Below, one piece after another: positions 25,264 to 34,998 of a stretch of DNA of 64,000 nt. The stretch is from positions 16,693 through 80,692 of the forward strand of contig JANQQI010000086.1 in the NCBI GenBank assembly GCA_028285085.1. Direction: 5' to 3'. The notes under the pieces were generated by a model. That model had not been told where the DNA came from. It did no database searches and saw only the letters and a list, made by a program, of their open reading frames with translations. Position numbers and translations under genes: made by a program. This DNA is from Saprospiraceae bacterium (lineage in GTDB: Bacteria > Bacteroidota > Bacteroidia > Chitinophagales > Saprospiraceae). Every line of letters starts with the position of its first letter. The first letter of the stretch is position 1.

Positions 25264-28200
25264 ATGATACAGAGGATTAAGCTACCATGCTTGTGCTCCT
25301 GTTTAGGCTTATTGAAAACTAAGCGTTTACCCGGGCTTCTAACGATTTTCTTTTTTCTTTCTTTCACTGTTGCTTACGCACAACCCGCCAACGACGATTG
25401 TGCTGATGCCGAGATCGTCCCGGCCGATGGAAGCTGTGGTACGTTTACCATCACGGATGCGACGGTTGATTTAGCAAACGGGAGTTGTGTCGGTGGTAAC
25501 CTCAATGTATGGTTCCTTTTCGAAGCGGAAGGCCCCGATTACGATATCACAGTAACGGGTGGCCCTGGCTTTAATCCCGAGATCACCCTGATCGAATTTG
25601 ATCCTACACCCTGTGATTTTGCTTCGGCTACTCAGCTGGATTGTGGCCCGGATCAAATTACCGGAACAGGTCTAAGCATCGGTACCAAATACTATGTGAT
25701 CGTTACTTCAGCCACTAATACGGCCGGCACTTTCGAGCTCTGTGTTGAAACTCCTCAGGGTATTTTACCCCCTGACAATGATGATCCCTGTAGTGCTAAT
25801 GTCTTGACACCGGATGGTACGTGTGTCAGTGGAACGACCCTGGGCGCTACACCAGACGTGGTAAATCCCAACTGTGCAAACTTTTCAAATAATGCGGTGT
25901 GGTACTCCGTCGTTTTGAGTACCGGAAATAATAGCCTTAATGTCAATCTACAAAATCAAAACTTTACCGGTACGGTCGCGGTCAATGTGGTGACCTTTAG
26001 TCCTGATTGTAATGGGTCCGCGACCATTGTCGCCGGTGGTGATTATTGCGGCCCAGTGACCAATGCAGATTTCGATGTTGACGGGCTTACCCCCGGAACG
26101 CAGTACTTTGTTCAAGTCGCTACGGCCGATAATAATGCAGGTGATTTTGATATCTGTTTAACCGAATCGGGCCCGCCTCCGGGTTGTGCTTTAAATGATT
26201 TGTGTAGTGCGCCTGAAATCGTCACCGTACCAGTTGGAACAACGGAATGTGTAACCGGCTGTAATAGTGGCGCCACTCCTGGTCCGGCCTTTGGTGCCGG
26301 CGGCGGGTGCTTCAACTTGCCAAATGAGACGGTTTGGTTCTCTTACACTCCGGAGCCGACGACCACCTTCATGACGGTTTCCGTTACTAGTACTGATCTC
26401 AATCAGCCACAAATTGCCATTTTCAATACCACCGATTGTGCGAACTTTTTACAACTGCAATGTTTCATCGGAAATGGCGGCTCGGCAACTATTAATAACC
26501 AATCCATTGTTCCTGGCAACGAATATATTATCGCTATCTCTGATCAGAGCGGCGGTGAGGGATTCTTTGATTTGTGTATTGAGACCTCCTCAGCGGGAAG
26601 TAACTGTAACGTAGATAGTGATGTGTCCGTTATTAGTACCTCCTTAGGTTCTCCTTTTTCTGGTCCTTTCCAACCGGGTGAACAAGTGGAAATTTGTTTA
26701 AATATTAATGATTTCAACTCCGGTACAAATACAAACAACTGTCAATGGTTACACGGAATTGTGCCTACTTTCGGTGATTGCTGGCAGCCAAGTTCATTTC
26801 TGCCTACAGGACTGCCAGCCATTGTTACAACACCTTTAACCAACGCTGCTAACGGCGCTGGTACCTGGCAGTGGTTTCAGGATGGAGAGGTGTTATACAA
26901 TAATATCACTCCGGGATATTATCCTCCGGGTACACCGGTGGGTGCGGGCTGGTTCTTCAACTTTGCGCCCAGTAACGGAGACATTTGTACAGATTTTACG
27001 GACCCTAACTGTACTTACGGTGATGGTGCAGGCTGTAGCGATAACAATAATTACAGCTGGCAGGTTTGTTTTATCCTTACGGCCAATGATTATCCGGCCT
27101 GTGAATCCGGGCCTACAGCAACGGATTGTACGATATCTTTTAGAACTTTCGGAGATGGTGAAACTGGTGGATGGAGCTCGCAGGGATGTGAGGTCGACCT
27201 CCCGATTTTCAATAATCTTTCGATGAATTGCTGCGAGCCACCAACGGTCAATAACTTCCCACCGACTACTATTTGCTCCGGCGATCAAACTTCAATTGTA
27301 CTAACCAGCGATCAGGATCCTAACGTTACCTATACCTGGGAAGTACTCCCAAGTGCTGTGACTGGTGCTTCTAGCTGCTTGTCTGGCTGTGGTAATACCA
27401 TTACTCAGATTTTGACGAACTCTACGCCCGTCACCGGCCAAGTCATTTACCAAGTTACGGCAACCAGTGCTTCAGGTTGTGTGAGCTTCCCTGTAAATAT
27501 TACGGTGAATGTTTTACCAGAAATTGATGTCTCCTTTGTCCCACAGCCGCCCGTTTGTGCAGGTAGCTGTGTCCAGCTGAGCCCAATTGTAACGGGTGGT
27601 AATCCGCCTTATGATTTCCAATGGGATAATGGCATCTTCGGCTCTTCTCCCTTTGTTTGTCCTAATATCACAACGACATATAATGTAACTGTAACGGATG
27701 CTTCCTTCTGTTCTACCGAATCTTCCGTTACAATTACCGCTAATAGCAACTTGACCGTAGATATTCTTGCCAATCCAGATACTTTTATCTGCTCTAATGA
27801 TCCTGCGTACCCAATCATTCTTACTGCAGATGTAACCAATGGAGGTAGTGGTGTTTATACCTATGCATGGTCAGATGGTAGTCCAAGTAGCTTTATTGCG
27901 GCACCTACCACTGATTTTTACTGTGTAACGGTCACTGATGTTTTAACGCAGTGTACCGGAGAAGTTTGTCAGTTTATCGAATCACCGCTTGCTCCCTTCG
28001 TGCTGATTATCGATCCGGGAGATTTAGGTGGTTGTTTAAATGAATACTGCTTATCTGGTGTGCCTTCAGGTGGTGTTTGGGGTGGCGTAGCCAATCCTCT
28101 GGGTTGTGTGTCTCCCGAAGCATTAGGCCAAGGCAGTCACGAGGTGACTTACACCTATACTGATCCGCAGACGCTCTGTTCGGAAACAGCTACTTTCGAT

Positions 28201-31200
28201 ATCCAGGTAACGGGTGCACCGGATGTTGATCCATTGGCAGATGTAACGGTCTGTGGAACCTATACATTACCTGATATTACCGGTACAACACTTACTGGAA
28301 GTGAAGCGTATTATGATGCCCCTGATGGAGGTGGAAACAGCTATTCTCCAGGTGATGTTATTTCAAATACAACTACGCTATACATTTACGATAATGATGG
28401 AAATTGTAGTGATGAAGAAGTTTTCACCATTACAGTTAATATCCCTCCTAGTCTTGATCCTGTTGCACCGGTCATAGCTTGTAATAGCTATACCCTACCA
28501 CCAATTAGTGGTAATAATTTAAGTGGTAATCAAGCTTATTACACGGGACAAGATGGCACCGGTACGCAATATAATCCCGGTGATGTTATTTCCACTGATA
28601 TCAATCCATTGTACATTTATGATACCGCCGGAGGTAATCAGTGCGACGATGAGGTCTCTTTTACAATTACCATTAATGATCAGCCAGACATCACTCCCCC
28701 AACCAGTCCGATAACGGCTTGTAACTTCTTCTCTCTACCCGCTATCGATGGCACTAATCTAAACAATCCAGCCTACTATACCGGCCCCGGTGGTACAGGG
28801 ACGCAGTATAATGCCGGCGATATGATTAATAGTTCAATCGTACTATACCTTTACGACGAAGTTGGTGATGCATCTTGTAGTGACGAAGAAACGATTGACA
28901 TTGAGATATTAGTTCAACCCGATATCGATGATATTGGCAATGTAACGGCTTGTAATAATTATACGCTACCACAAATTACTGGTAGCAATCTAAGCGGTAC
29001 CCAAGCTTATTACGATGGGCCTAATGGTACCGGTAATAGCTTCCAACCCGGGGAAATCATGATTTCTTCAGTTACGCTTTTCATCTATGACAGTGCTGGC
29101 GCTGCTGGATGCGAAGACGAAGAGTCATTCACGATCACCCTCGTTCCCCAGCCTGATATTCAACCGATTGATGATGTAACTGCCTGTGCTAGTTACACGC
29201 TCCCTCAAATCACTGGAGATTTCATTACTGCTAATGCCGCTTATTACACTGGCCCTAACGGTAGTGGTACGTCTTATTTACCAGGAGAATCGATTAACAG
29301 CTCTATCACGCTCTACGCTTATGACTTTACCGGATTAGCGAATTGTAGTGATGAAGAGAGTTTTGATATTACGATTACCCCCCAACCAGACATTTTACCG
29401 ATTCAGAATGTGACAGCTTGTGATAGTTATCAATTAGCACCCATTAGTGGTTCTAACCTAACTGCCAACGTTGCTTACTACACTGGCCCCGGCGGTACGG
29501 GTACAACTTATCAAGCCGGTGATATCATTAACACCTCGACCACCTTGTACGCTTACGACAGCTCTGGTCCTGGATGTGATGATGAAGAAAGCTTTGATAT
29601 TACGATCAATCCAACGCCAACAGCTGATTTTACGGTAGAAAGTCCTATTTGTAATACTGGAACATCCACCATCACGTTTACCGGGACAGCCTCTACAAAT
29701 GCTATTTTCGATTGGAATTTTGCCGGAGGAACAATCGTCTCGGGAACCGGAGCTGGTCCTTACGAAATTCAATGGATTGGTAATGGTACTTTTAATGTGT
29801 CCTTAGAAATTGACGATCAAAACTGTATTTCCGATTTAGTCACGCAAGCTGTGGTCATTGAAGCTCCTCTGAGTGAACCTATTATCAATTGTAACTCAAC
29901 GACTACTTCGGTAGAATTCACGTGGGGCGATGTAAGTGGTGCATCGGATTACATTGTAACCGTTATTAGTGGCCCGACGGGTACTCAGACCACTCCCAAC
30001 ACCTACTTGGTTGATGGCCTTGCGCCAAATACAACGGTAGAGATTATGGTAGAAGCAGTAGGTAATGGTCCTTGCGGCAGTAGTTTTGCTTCTGCGACTT
30101 GTACGGCTACTGACTGCCCGGATATTAGCTTGGATATCACTCCAGTCGACGATATTTGCTTGGACGGAAATACAGCCGCATTTGATCTTTTGGTTTCCAT
30201 TACAAATAGCGATGGATCGGGAACTGGCGTTTGGAGTGGTCCTGGCATTACAAATACCACCAATGGCACTTTCGATCCAAATGATCCAAGTGTTAGCATT
30301 GGAGCAAATACTGTTGTCTTCACCTTTACTGAGCAATCATGTACTTATGTAGCATCTACGATTATCAATGTTTACCAGGTGCCAACGGCCGACTTTAGTC
30401 TAGCCAACGAGGCCTGTATTGGTGATACCCTGACACTTACATACGACGGTAGCGGCTCGGTGAATGCAGATTATGATTGGAATTTCGGTAATGCCGAGGT
30501 CATTTCAGGTACTGGGGCCGGGCCATACGTGCTAACGTGGTCAACCAGCGGCACGGCAACTATTAGCCTGATCGTTACCGAAAATGGCTGTCCTTCAGCA
30601 CTGGCCTCTGAAAGTATTACGATCAGTGATCCATTACCACCACTGGTGATCAACTGTAGTTCTACTACATCGGAAATCACCTTTAGCTGGGATGACGTCC
30701 CCGGAGCTACGGGCTACGATGTTGTTCTTATCAATGGCCTTAGTGGAACCGTCAATGGAAATACTTACACGGTAAGTGGTTTGACTCCAAATGATTCTGT
30801 CACTATTGCCGTTACGCCTTTAAGTGATGGTATTTGCGGAAATGGAGAAACTGTAACGACAACTTGTTATGCCAATAACTGTCCGACGATTGATATCGTC
30901 TTGGATGGCCTAAATATGATTTGTTTAGACGGATCGCAAAGTCCGGTGGCCTTAACCGCAACGCTCAATGGCGGTACTGGAAATGGCACCGGTCAATGGA
31001 GTGGCCCCGGTATTGTGGATACTGATGATGGTATTTTTGATCCAGATGATCCGTCCACGAGTGTAGGTAACAACACCGTAACTTACACCTACACTGAAAG
31101 TGGCTGTGTGTATAATAGTAGTATCAATATCGAACTATTTGCACCACCAACTTCCAGCTTTACTGCGACCAACCCCGTTTGTCTAGATGATAATTGCCTT

Positions 31201-34200
31201 GTCAATTATGACGGCAATGCATCGGCCAACGCACAATACAGTTGGAACTTCGCGGGTGCTAACATTATTAGCGGCTCCGATCAAGGGCCTTACCAATTAC
31301 AATTCCCTGATTTTGGCACGTTTGATATTAGTCTCACAGTAACTGACGAAAATGGTTGTGTGAGCTCAGAGACAATTCAGAGTATTGAGGTCGTACCACC
31401 ATTGGCCGAGCCGACGATCAGTTGCAACAGTACTATTTCTTCTATTGAGTTCAACTGGTTACCTATAAATGGTGCGGATAGCTATGATGTTATTTTGTCA
31501 AACGGGCAAAATACCAACCAAACAGAGACCACTATTTTTGTTGATAACCTGATGGAGAACGAAGAAATCACCATCGAGGTCATTGCTATCAGTAATAATG
31601 TTTGTAGCAATAGCAGTAGTGTCGAAGTTTGTCAAGCGAACGCTTGCCCACCAATCTTAGTCATCATCGAACCTGAGCCACCAATTTGTCTTACACCGAA
31701 TGTTGGTACCGTTATTCTCGACGTGACCATACAGGGCGGCGATGGTACTGGTTTTGGTGTGTGGAGTGGTAATGGAATTGTGAACCCCTTAACGGGCGAA
31801 TTTGATCCTAGTGATCCTAGCGTAGTCGTTGGGCCTAATTTGGTGACTTATACTTTTGAAGAAAATGGCTGTGTCATTATTGAGTCCATGGACATCTTCG
31901 TTTACGACTTACCAGATGCTAGCTTCACGGTAGAAAGCCCGGTTTGTGTTGGACAAATTTCTACAGTTAGTGTTCCAAGCGTTATTGCAGATGCTGATTA
32001 TACGTGGACCTTTGGAAGCGCGAATATCGTTTCAGGAAGCGATGCCGGACCTTACGAATTAACCTGGGATACGCCGGGCACCTACGATATTTCTCTTGAT
32101 ATCACGGATGACAACGGTTGTGTCTCTGAAACCGTCACGGAGCAAGTTGAGGTGATTGCCCCACTTACCCCACCGGATATTAATTGTAATACGACGACTA
32201 GTTCTATTGAGTTCACCTGGGCGAGTGTGCCGGGAGCTCTGGGCTATGATATTACGGTATTGACTGGGCAAATGGGAACACAAGGGCCTAATAATTTCTT
32301 TGTAGACGGTCTAATACCAAACGAAGAGGTCATCATTGAAATGACCGTTCTGGGTGATGCACCTTGTGGTGATACTATTGTACAACAATCTTGTATTGCC
32401 ACCGATTGTCCGTCGATCCAGTTAACCATTGACCCAGTATCGCCCATCTGTACGGATCCAACCACACCAACCATGATCCTTACTGTTGACATCGTAAATA
32501 GCGATGGCTCTGGAATTGGTGAGTGGAGCGGAAATGGTATTGTGAATTCAATTACCGGCGAATTTGATCCAAATGATCCTAGTGTTATTGCCGGAGCCAA
32601 TCAGGTGACCTTTACTTTCACCGAAGATGATTGCGAATTTAGTGATGACTTGCTGATTACCGTGAACCCCATTCCTGAAGTCGAAGCCGGCGCAAATCAG
32701 ACGATTGACTGTAGTGCTTCGAGCGTCCAGCTCTCTGGATCAGTCATGGGTACAGATCTGATTTATAGCTGGACGGGGCCAGGCATTGTCAGCGGTGCCA
32801 ATACTCTGATGCCAACCGTTGATTTACCTGGTGTTTACACTTTAACAGCAATTAGCCAAACTTCAAATTGTTTTAGTACAGATAATGTCTCGGTCAATCA
32901 AGGCCCTGGTTTCCCTCAGGCTGATGCCGGACCAGACTTTTTCTTGAATTGCGCAGATTCGATTGCAATACTTCAGGGTAATGGTTCTATTGGCCCTAAC
33001 TACCAGTTTGAATGGAGTGGCCCGGGCATTGACACTGATAATATGAATAGTCAGTTTCCAATGGTATCAGATACCGGAACTTATATTTTACAGGTCATTG
33101 ATAATGACAATAATTGTATTTCTGAATCGGACACCGTACAGGTCTTTGGTGATTTTAATTATCCAACGGCCCTCATCGTTGCCGATCCAACGGATACGAT
33201 CGATTGTACAATTATGACGCTGGCTCTCATTGGTAATGAAGTACCTAATACGACTTCTGGCTGGTACGATGCAAATGCCATTCTGGTGGCGGATACCAGT
33301 GTATATTACCTCGAATCTGGAACTAATGGACTCTTCACTTATATTATCCGTGATACCTTGAATGGTTGTGCAGATTCAGATTCCGTAGAAGTGGTTAATA
33401 ATATCCAATATCCAATTATTACGCTACCTACTCCAGGCGTCCTAGATTGTAGCAACGACGAAGTTCAATTGGATGCTACAGGCTCGCAAACCAGTCCAAG
33501 TATTGAAATTGAATGGGACGGCCCGGGACTTATTGGCCCACTGGATGGCTTGACGGTAACGGCTGTTTTACCCGGTAATTACACTTTGACTCTGACGGAT
33601 GTCTTAAATAATTGTGTCAATGACTCGACGGTAGTTGTAGAAGAGATCATCAACGATCCGCAAGCATTGATTGATGATCCTGAAGATTTGGATTGTGTAA
33701 ATACCGAAGTATTGCTCAATGGAACCAACTCACAAGGTGTTGGTCCTCTAGGATATCAATGGGTGTCAAATGGAGATACGATTGCTTTACAAAGTAGTAC
33801 TTCAGTTGAAAATCCAGGAACCTATGAGTTGATTGTAACCGACCTCAATACTGGTTGTCAGGATATAGAAACAGTCACCATCACCCAAAGCCAGGATTTC
33901 CCAACTAGTGCGATAATCGAAATCTCTGAACCGACTTGTTATGGAGACAATGATGGCTATATCGTGATTGATAGCGTTTTAGGTGGCACACCACCCTACT
34001 CCTATTCACTTGATGGTCAAAACTTTACAACCTCAAACCTCCTTGGCAATCTGGAAACTGGCCTTTATACCGTAACGATTGAGGATGCCGCAGGCTGTAC
34101 TTGGGATACCGAAATCAATGTACAAGGTCCCGAAGAAATGACCTTGACTATAGGCGATGACCTGCTCCTTGAGTTGGGTGACAGCGCGATCATTACCGCT

Positions 34201-34689
34201 CAATACACCCTACCGGACGGTGCCGTACTAGATACCCTGATTTGGACGCCAATGGATCGATTAGAATGTATCGACAGTCTGGATTGCGATCAGGTTGTGG
34301 TCTTACCTTTTGATCCATTTACAATTTCGGCAACTTTAATTGACACTAACAATTGCATGGTTACGGATCAAATTCAATTGCGGGTCAATAAAGAGCGTTT
34401 GATCTACATTCCAAATATCTTCACACCTAATGACGATGGTCACAATGATATTTTGATGATTTACGGTGGTCAATCCGTCAAAGAAATCTCTCAATTCATG
34501 ATCTATGACCGATGGGGTGAAACGATGTTTGAAGGTCGCAATTTCCAACCCGGTGATCCTGCCTACGGTTGGGATGGCGAATTACGCGGCGAGCCGCTGA
34601 ATCCTGCTGTCTTTGTTTATTGGGCAGAGGTTGAGTTGGTGGATGGCCAAAAAATAATTTTTGAAGGTGATATCACCTTAATTAGATAA
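25264..34689 (+). CDS. Giant secreted repeat protein with gliding-associated C-terminal domain (3141 aa)
   Basis: A cell-surface or secreted protein of about 3100 residues, probably an adhesin. A signal peptide ends at TVAYAQ (residue ~40). Three related Cys-containing beta-sandwich domains follow, each opening N-D-x-C (near residues 42, 172 and 311), then a distinct domain to ~660 and PKD/Ig-like domains. Residues ~985-1449 hold six ~77-residue repeats with core YTLPQITG, AYYTGP and CSDEE. Residues ~1450-2469 hold four 254-255-residue super-repeats, each made of a PKD-like unit (SGTGAGPYE), an Fn3-like unit and a WSGPGI / FDPNDPS unit. Then come five PKD-like repeats, a SprB-like unit from ~2890 and the CHU_C-type C-terminal domain from ~3047 (IYIPNIFTPNDDGHND). 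That domain is a type IX secretion signal of the gliding-motility class. It is tandem with the next giant and ends at its own terminator. Confidence 0.85.
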   Translation: MIQRIKLPCLCSCLGLLKTKRLPGLLTIFFFLSFTVAYAQPANDDCADAEIVPADGSCGTFTITDATVDLANGSCVGGNLNVWFLFEAEGPDYDITVTGGPGFNPEITLIEFDPTPCDFASATQLDCGPDQITGTGLSIGTKYYVIVTSATNTAGTFELCVETPQGILPPDNDDPCSANVLTPDGTCVSGTTLGATPDVVNPNCANFSNNAVWYSVVLSTGNNSLNVNLQNQNFTGTVAVNVVTFSPDCNGSATIVAGGDYCGPVTNADFDVDGLTPGTQYFVQVATADNNAGDFDICLTESGPPPGCALNDLCSAPEIVTVPVGTTECVTGCNSGATPGPAFGAGGGCFNLPNETVWFSYTPEPTTTFMTVSVTSTDLNQPQIAIFNTTDCANFLQLQCFIGNGGSATINNQSIVPGNEYIIAISDQSGGEGFFDLCIETSSAGSNCNVDSDVSVISTSLGSPFSGPFQPGEQVEICLNINDFNSGTNTNNCQWLHGIVPTFGDCWQPSSFLPTGLPAIVTTPLTNAANGAGTWQWFQDGEVLYNNITPGYYPPGTPVGAGWFFNFAPSNGDICTDFTDPNCTYGDGAGCSDNNNYSWQVCFILTANDYPACESGPTATDCTISFRTFGDGETGGWSSQGCEVDLPIFNNLSMNCCEPPTVNNFPPTTICSGDQTSIVLTSDQDPNVTYTWEVLPSAVTGASSCLSGCGNTITQILTNSTPVTGQVIYQVTATSASGCVSFPVNITVNVLPEIDVSFVPQPPVCAGSCVQLSPIVTGGNPPYDFQWDNGIFGSSPFVCPNITTTYNVTVTDASFCSTESSVTITANSNLTVDILANPDTFICSNDPAYPIILTADVTNGGSGVYTYAWSDGSPSSFIAAPTTDFYCVTVTDVLTQCTGEVCQFIESPLAPFVLIIDPGDLGGCLNEYCLSGVPSGGVWGGVANPLGCVSPEALGQGSHEVTYTYTDPQTLCSETATFDIQVTGAPDVDPLADVTVCGTYTLPDITGTTLTGSEAYYDAPDGGGNSYSPGDVISNTTTLYIYDNDGNCSDEEVFTITVNIPPSLDPVAPVIACNSYTLPPISGNNLSGNQAYYTGQDGTGTQYNPGDVISTDINPLYIYDTAGGNQCDDEVSFTITINDQPDITPPTSPITACNFFSLPAIDGTNLNNPAYYTGPGGTGTQYNAGDMINSSIVLYLYDEVGDASCSDEETIDIEILVQPDIDDIGNVTACNNYTLPQITGSNLSGTQAYYDGPNGTGNSFQPGEIMISSVTLFIYDSAGAAGCEDEESFTITLVPQPDIQPIDDVTACASYTLPQITGDFITANAAYYTGPNGSGTSYLPGESINSSITLYAYDFTGLANCSDEESFDITITPQPDILPIQNVTACDSYQLAPISGSNLTANVAYYTGPGGTGTTYQAGDIINTSTTLYAYDSSGPGCDDEESFDITINPTPTADFTVESPICNTGTSTITFTGTASTNAIFDWNFAGGTIVSGTGAGPYEIQWIGNGTFNVSLEIDDQNCISDLVTQAVVIEAPLSEPIINCNSTTTSVEFTWGDVSGASDYIVTVISGPTGTQTTPNTYLVDGLAPNTTVEIMVEAVGNGPCGSSFASATCTATDCPDISLDITPVDDICLDGNTAAFDLLVSITNSDGSGTGVWSGPGITNTTNGTFDPNDPSVSIGANTVVFTFTEQSCTYVASTIINVYQVPTADFSLANEACIGDTLTLTYDGSGSVNADYDWNFGNAEVISGTGAGPYVLTWSTSGTATISLIVTENGCPSALASESITISDPLPPLVINCSSTTSEITFSWDDVPGATGYDVVLINGLSGTVNGNTYTVSGLTPNDSVTIAVTPLSDGICGNGETVTTTCYANNCPTIDIVLDGLNMICLDGSQSPVALTATLNGGTGNGTGQWSGPGIVDTDDGIFDPDDPSTSVGNNTVTYTYTESGCVYNSSINIELFAPPTSSFTATNPVCLDDNCLVNYDGNASANAQYSWNFAGANIISGSDQGPYQLQFPDFGTFDISLTVTDENGCVSSETIQSIEVVPPLAEPTISCNSTISSIEFNWLPINGADSYDVILSNGQNTNQTETTIFVDNLMENEEITIEVIAISNNVCSNSSSVEVCQANACPPILVIIEPEPPICLTPNVGTVILDVTIQGGDGTGFGVWSGNGIVNPLTGEFDPSDPSVVVGPNLVTYTFEENGCVIIESMDIFVYDLPDASFTVESPVCVGQISTVSVPSVIADADYTWTFGSANIVSGSDAGPYELTWDTPGTYDISLDITDDNGCVSETVTEQVEVIAPLTPPDINCNTTTSSIEFTWASVPGALGYDITVLTGQMGTQGPNNFFVDGLIPNEEVIIEMTVLGDAPCGDTIVQQSCIATDCPSIQLTIDPVSPICTDPTTPTMILTVDIVNSDGSGIGEWSGNGIVNSITGEFDPNDPSVIAGANQVTFTFTEDDCEFSDDLLITVNPIPEVEAGANQTIDCSASSVQLSGSVMGTDLIYSWTGPGIVSGANTLMPTVDLPGVYTLTAISQTSNCFSTDNVSVNQGPGFPQADAGPDFFLNCADSIAILQGNGSIGPNYQFEWSGPGIDTDNMNSQFPMVSDTGTYILQVIDNDNNCISESDTVQVFGDFNYPTALIVADPTDTIDCTIMTLALIGNEVPNTTSGWYDANAILVADTSVYYLESGTNGLFTYIIRDTLNGCADSDSVEVVNNIQYPIITLPTPGVLDCSNDEVQLDATGSQTSPSIEIEWDGPGLIGPLDGLTVTAVLPGNYTLTLTDVLNNCVNDSTVVVEEIINDPQALIDDPEDLDCVNTEVLLNGTNSQGVGPLGYQWVSNGDTIALQSSTSVENPGTYELIVTDLNTGCQDIETVTITQSQDFPTSAIIEISEPTCYGDNDGYIVIDSVLGGTPPYSYSLDGQNFTTSNLLGNLETGLYTVTIEDAAGCTWDTEINVQGPEEMTLTIGDDLLLELGDSAIITAQYTLPDGAVLDTLIWTPMDRLECIDSLDCDQVVVLPFDPFTISATLIDTNNCMVTDQIQLRVNKERLIYIPNIFTPNDDGHNDILMIYGGQSVKEISQFMIYDRWGETMFEGRNFQPGDPAYGWDGELRGEPLNPAVFVYWAEVELVDGQKIIFEGDITLIR
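28216..29610 (+). repeat. Six tandem ~77-codon repeats in giant gene 1
   Basis: Six consecutive units with pattern PDI-x-P-x-x-VTAC-x-x-YTLP-x-I-x-G, then AYYTGP-x-G-x-GT and LY-x-YD, ending C-x-DEE-x-F-x-ITI. Each unit carries two conserved Cys about 55 residues apart, consistent with one disulfide per domain. Total length is 1395 nt (465 codons). Confidence 0.85.
29611..32670 (+). repeat. Four tandem 255-codon super-repeats in giant gene 1
   Basis: Successive copies of the PTADF-like start lie at 29617, 30382, 31147 and 31912, exactly 765 nt apart. The GPY landmark (29755, 30520, 31285) and the FDP landmark (30271, 31036, 31801) repeat the same 765-nt spacing. The last copy is one codon shorter (762 nt), with the deletion before its GPY landmark. 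Proteins of the copies are clearly divergent, so length is conserved more strictly than sequence. Confidence 0.9.
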
Positions 34690-34696
34690 ATCTTTC

Positions 34697-34736
34697 CGAC
34701 GGGGCGCTTTCTCATCTCTGCGTCCCGTCGATTTTT
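34697..34736 (+). terminator. Terminator of giant gene 1
   Basis: CGACGGGGCGC (34697-34707) pairs with GCGTCCCGTCG (34720-34730) with one mismatch, then A and T5. It lies 8 nt past the stop codon, indicating separate transcription of the two giants. The rest of the gap (34737-34998, AT-rich) shows no gene and no perfect TAnnTTTG; the nearest match, TCTATTTG near 34956, has one mismatch. Confidence 0.82.
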
Positions 34737-34998
34737 CCCGTTTAGCTTCCCTTCTTCCTTATCAGGACCAAATTGGCATTTGTCCAATCTTGGCTAGGTA
34801 GACTATGCCCCATAACAAAAGCAATTGAATGTCAATGGTTTATTAATTCCGACAAAAAGAGAACAATATTCTTATAAGCCTATGGGATACAAAAAATAAT
34901 TAATAAATTAGCTTCATACAACAAAGAGAACTCTACTGCGATTACAATCTGCCAAATCTATTTGTCATCGTACCGTTTCGTACCAAAAACTTTAGAAC

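Noticed and set aside
25095..25280. A 61-codon frame in front of the first giant gene
   Set aside because: It overlaps the giant start, contains the better -7-like element, has no ribosome-binding signal and resembles no family.
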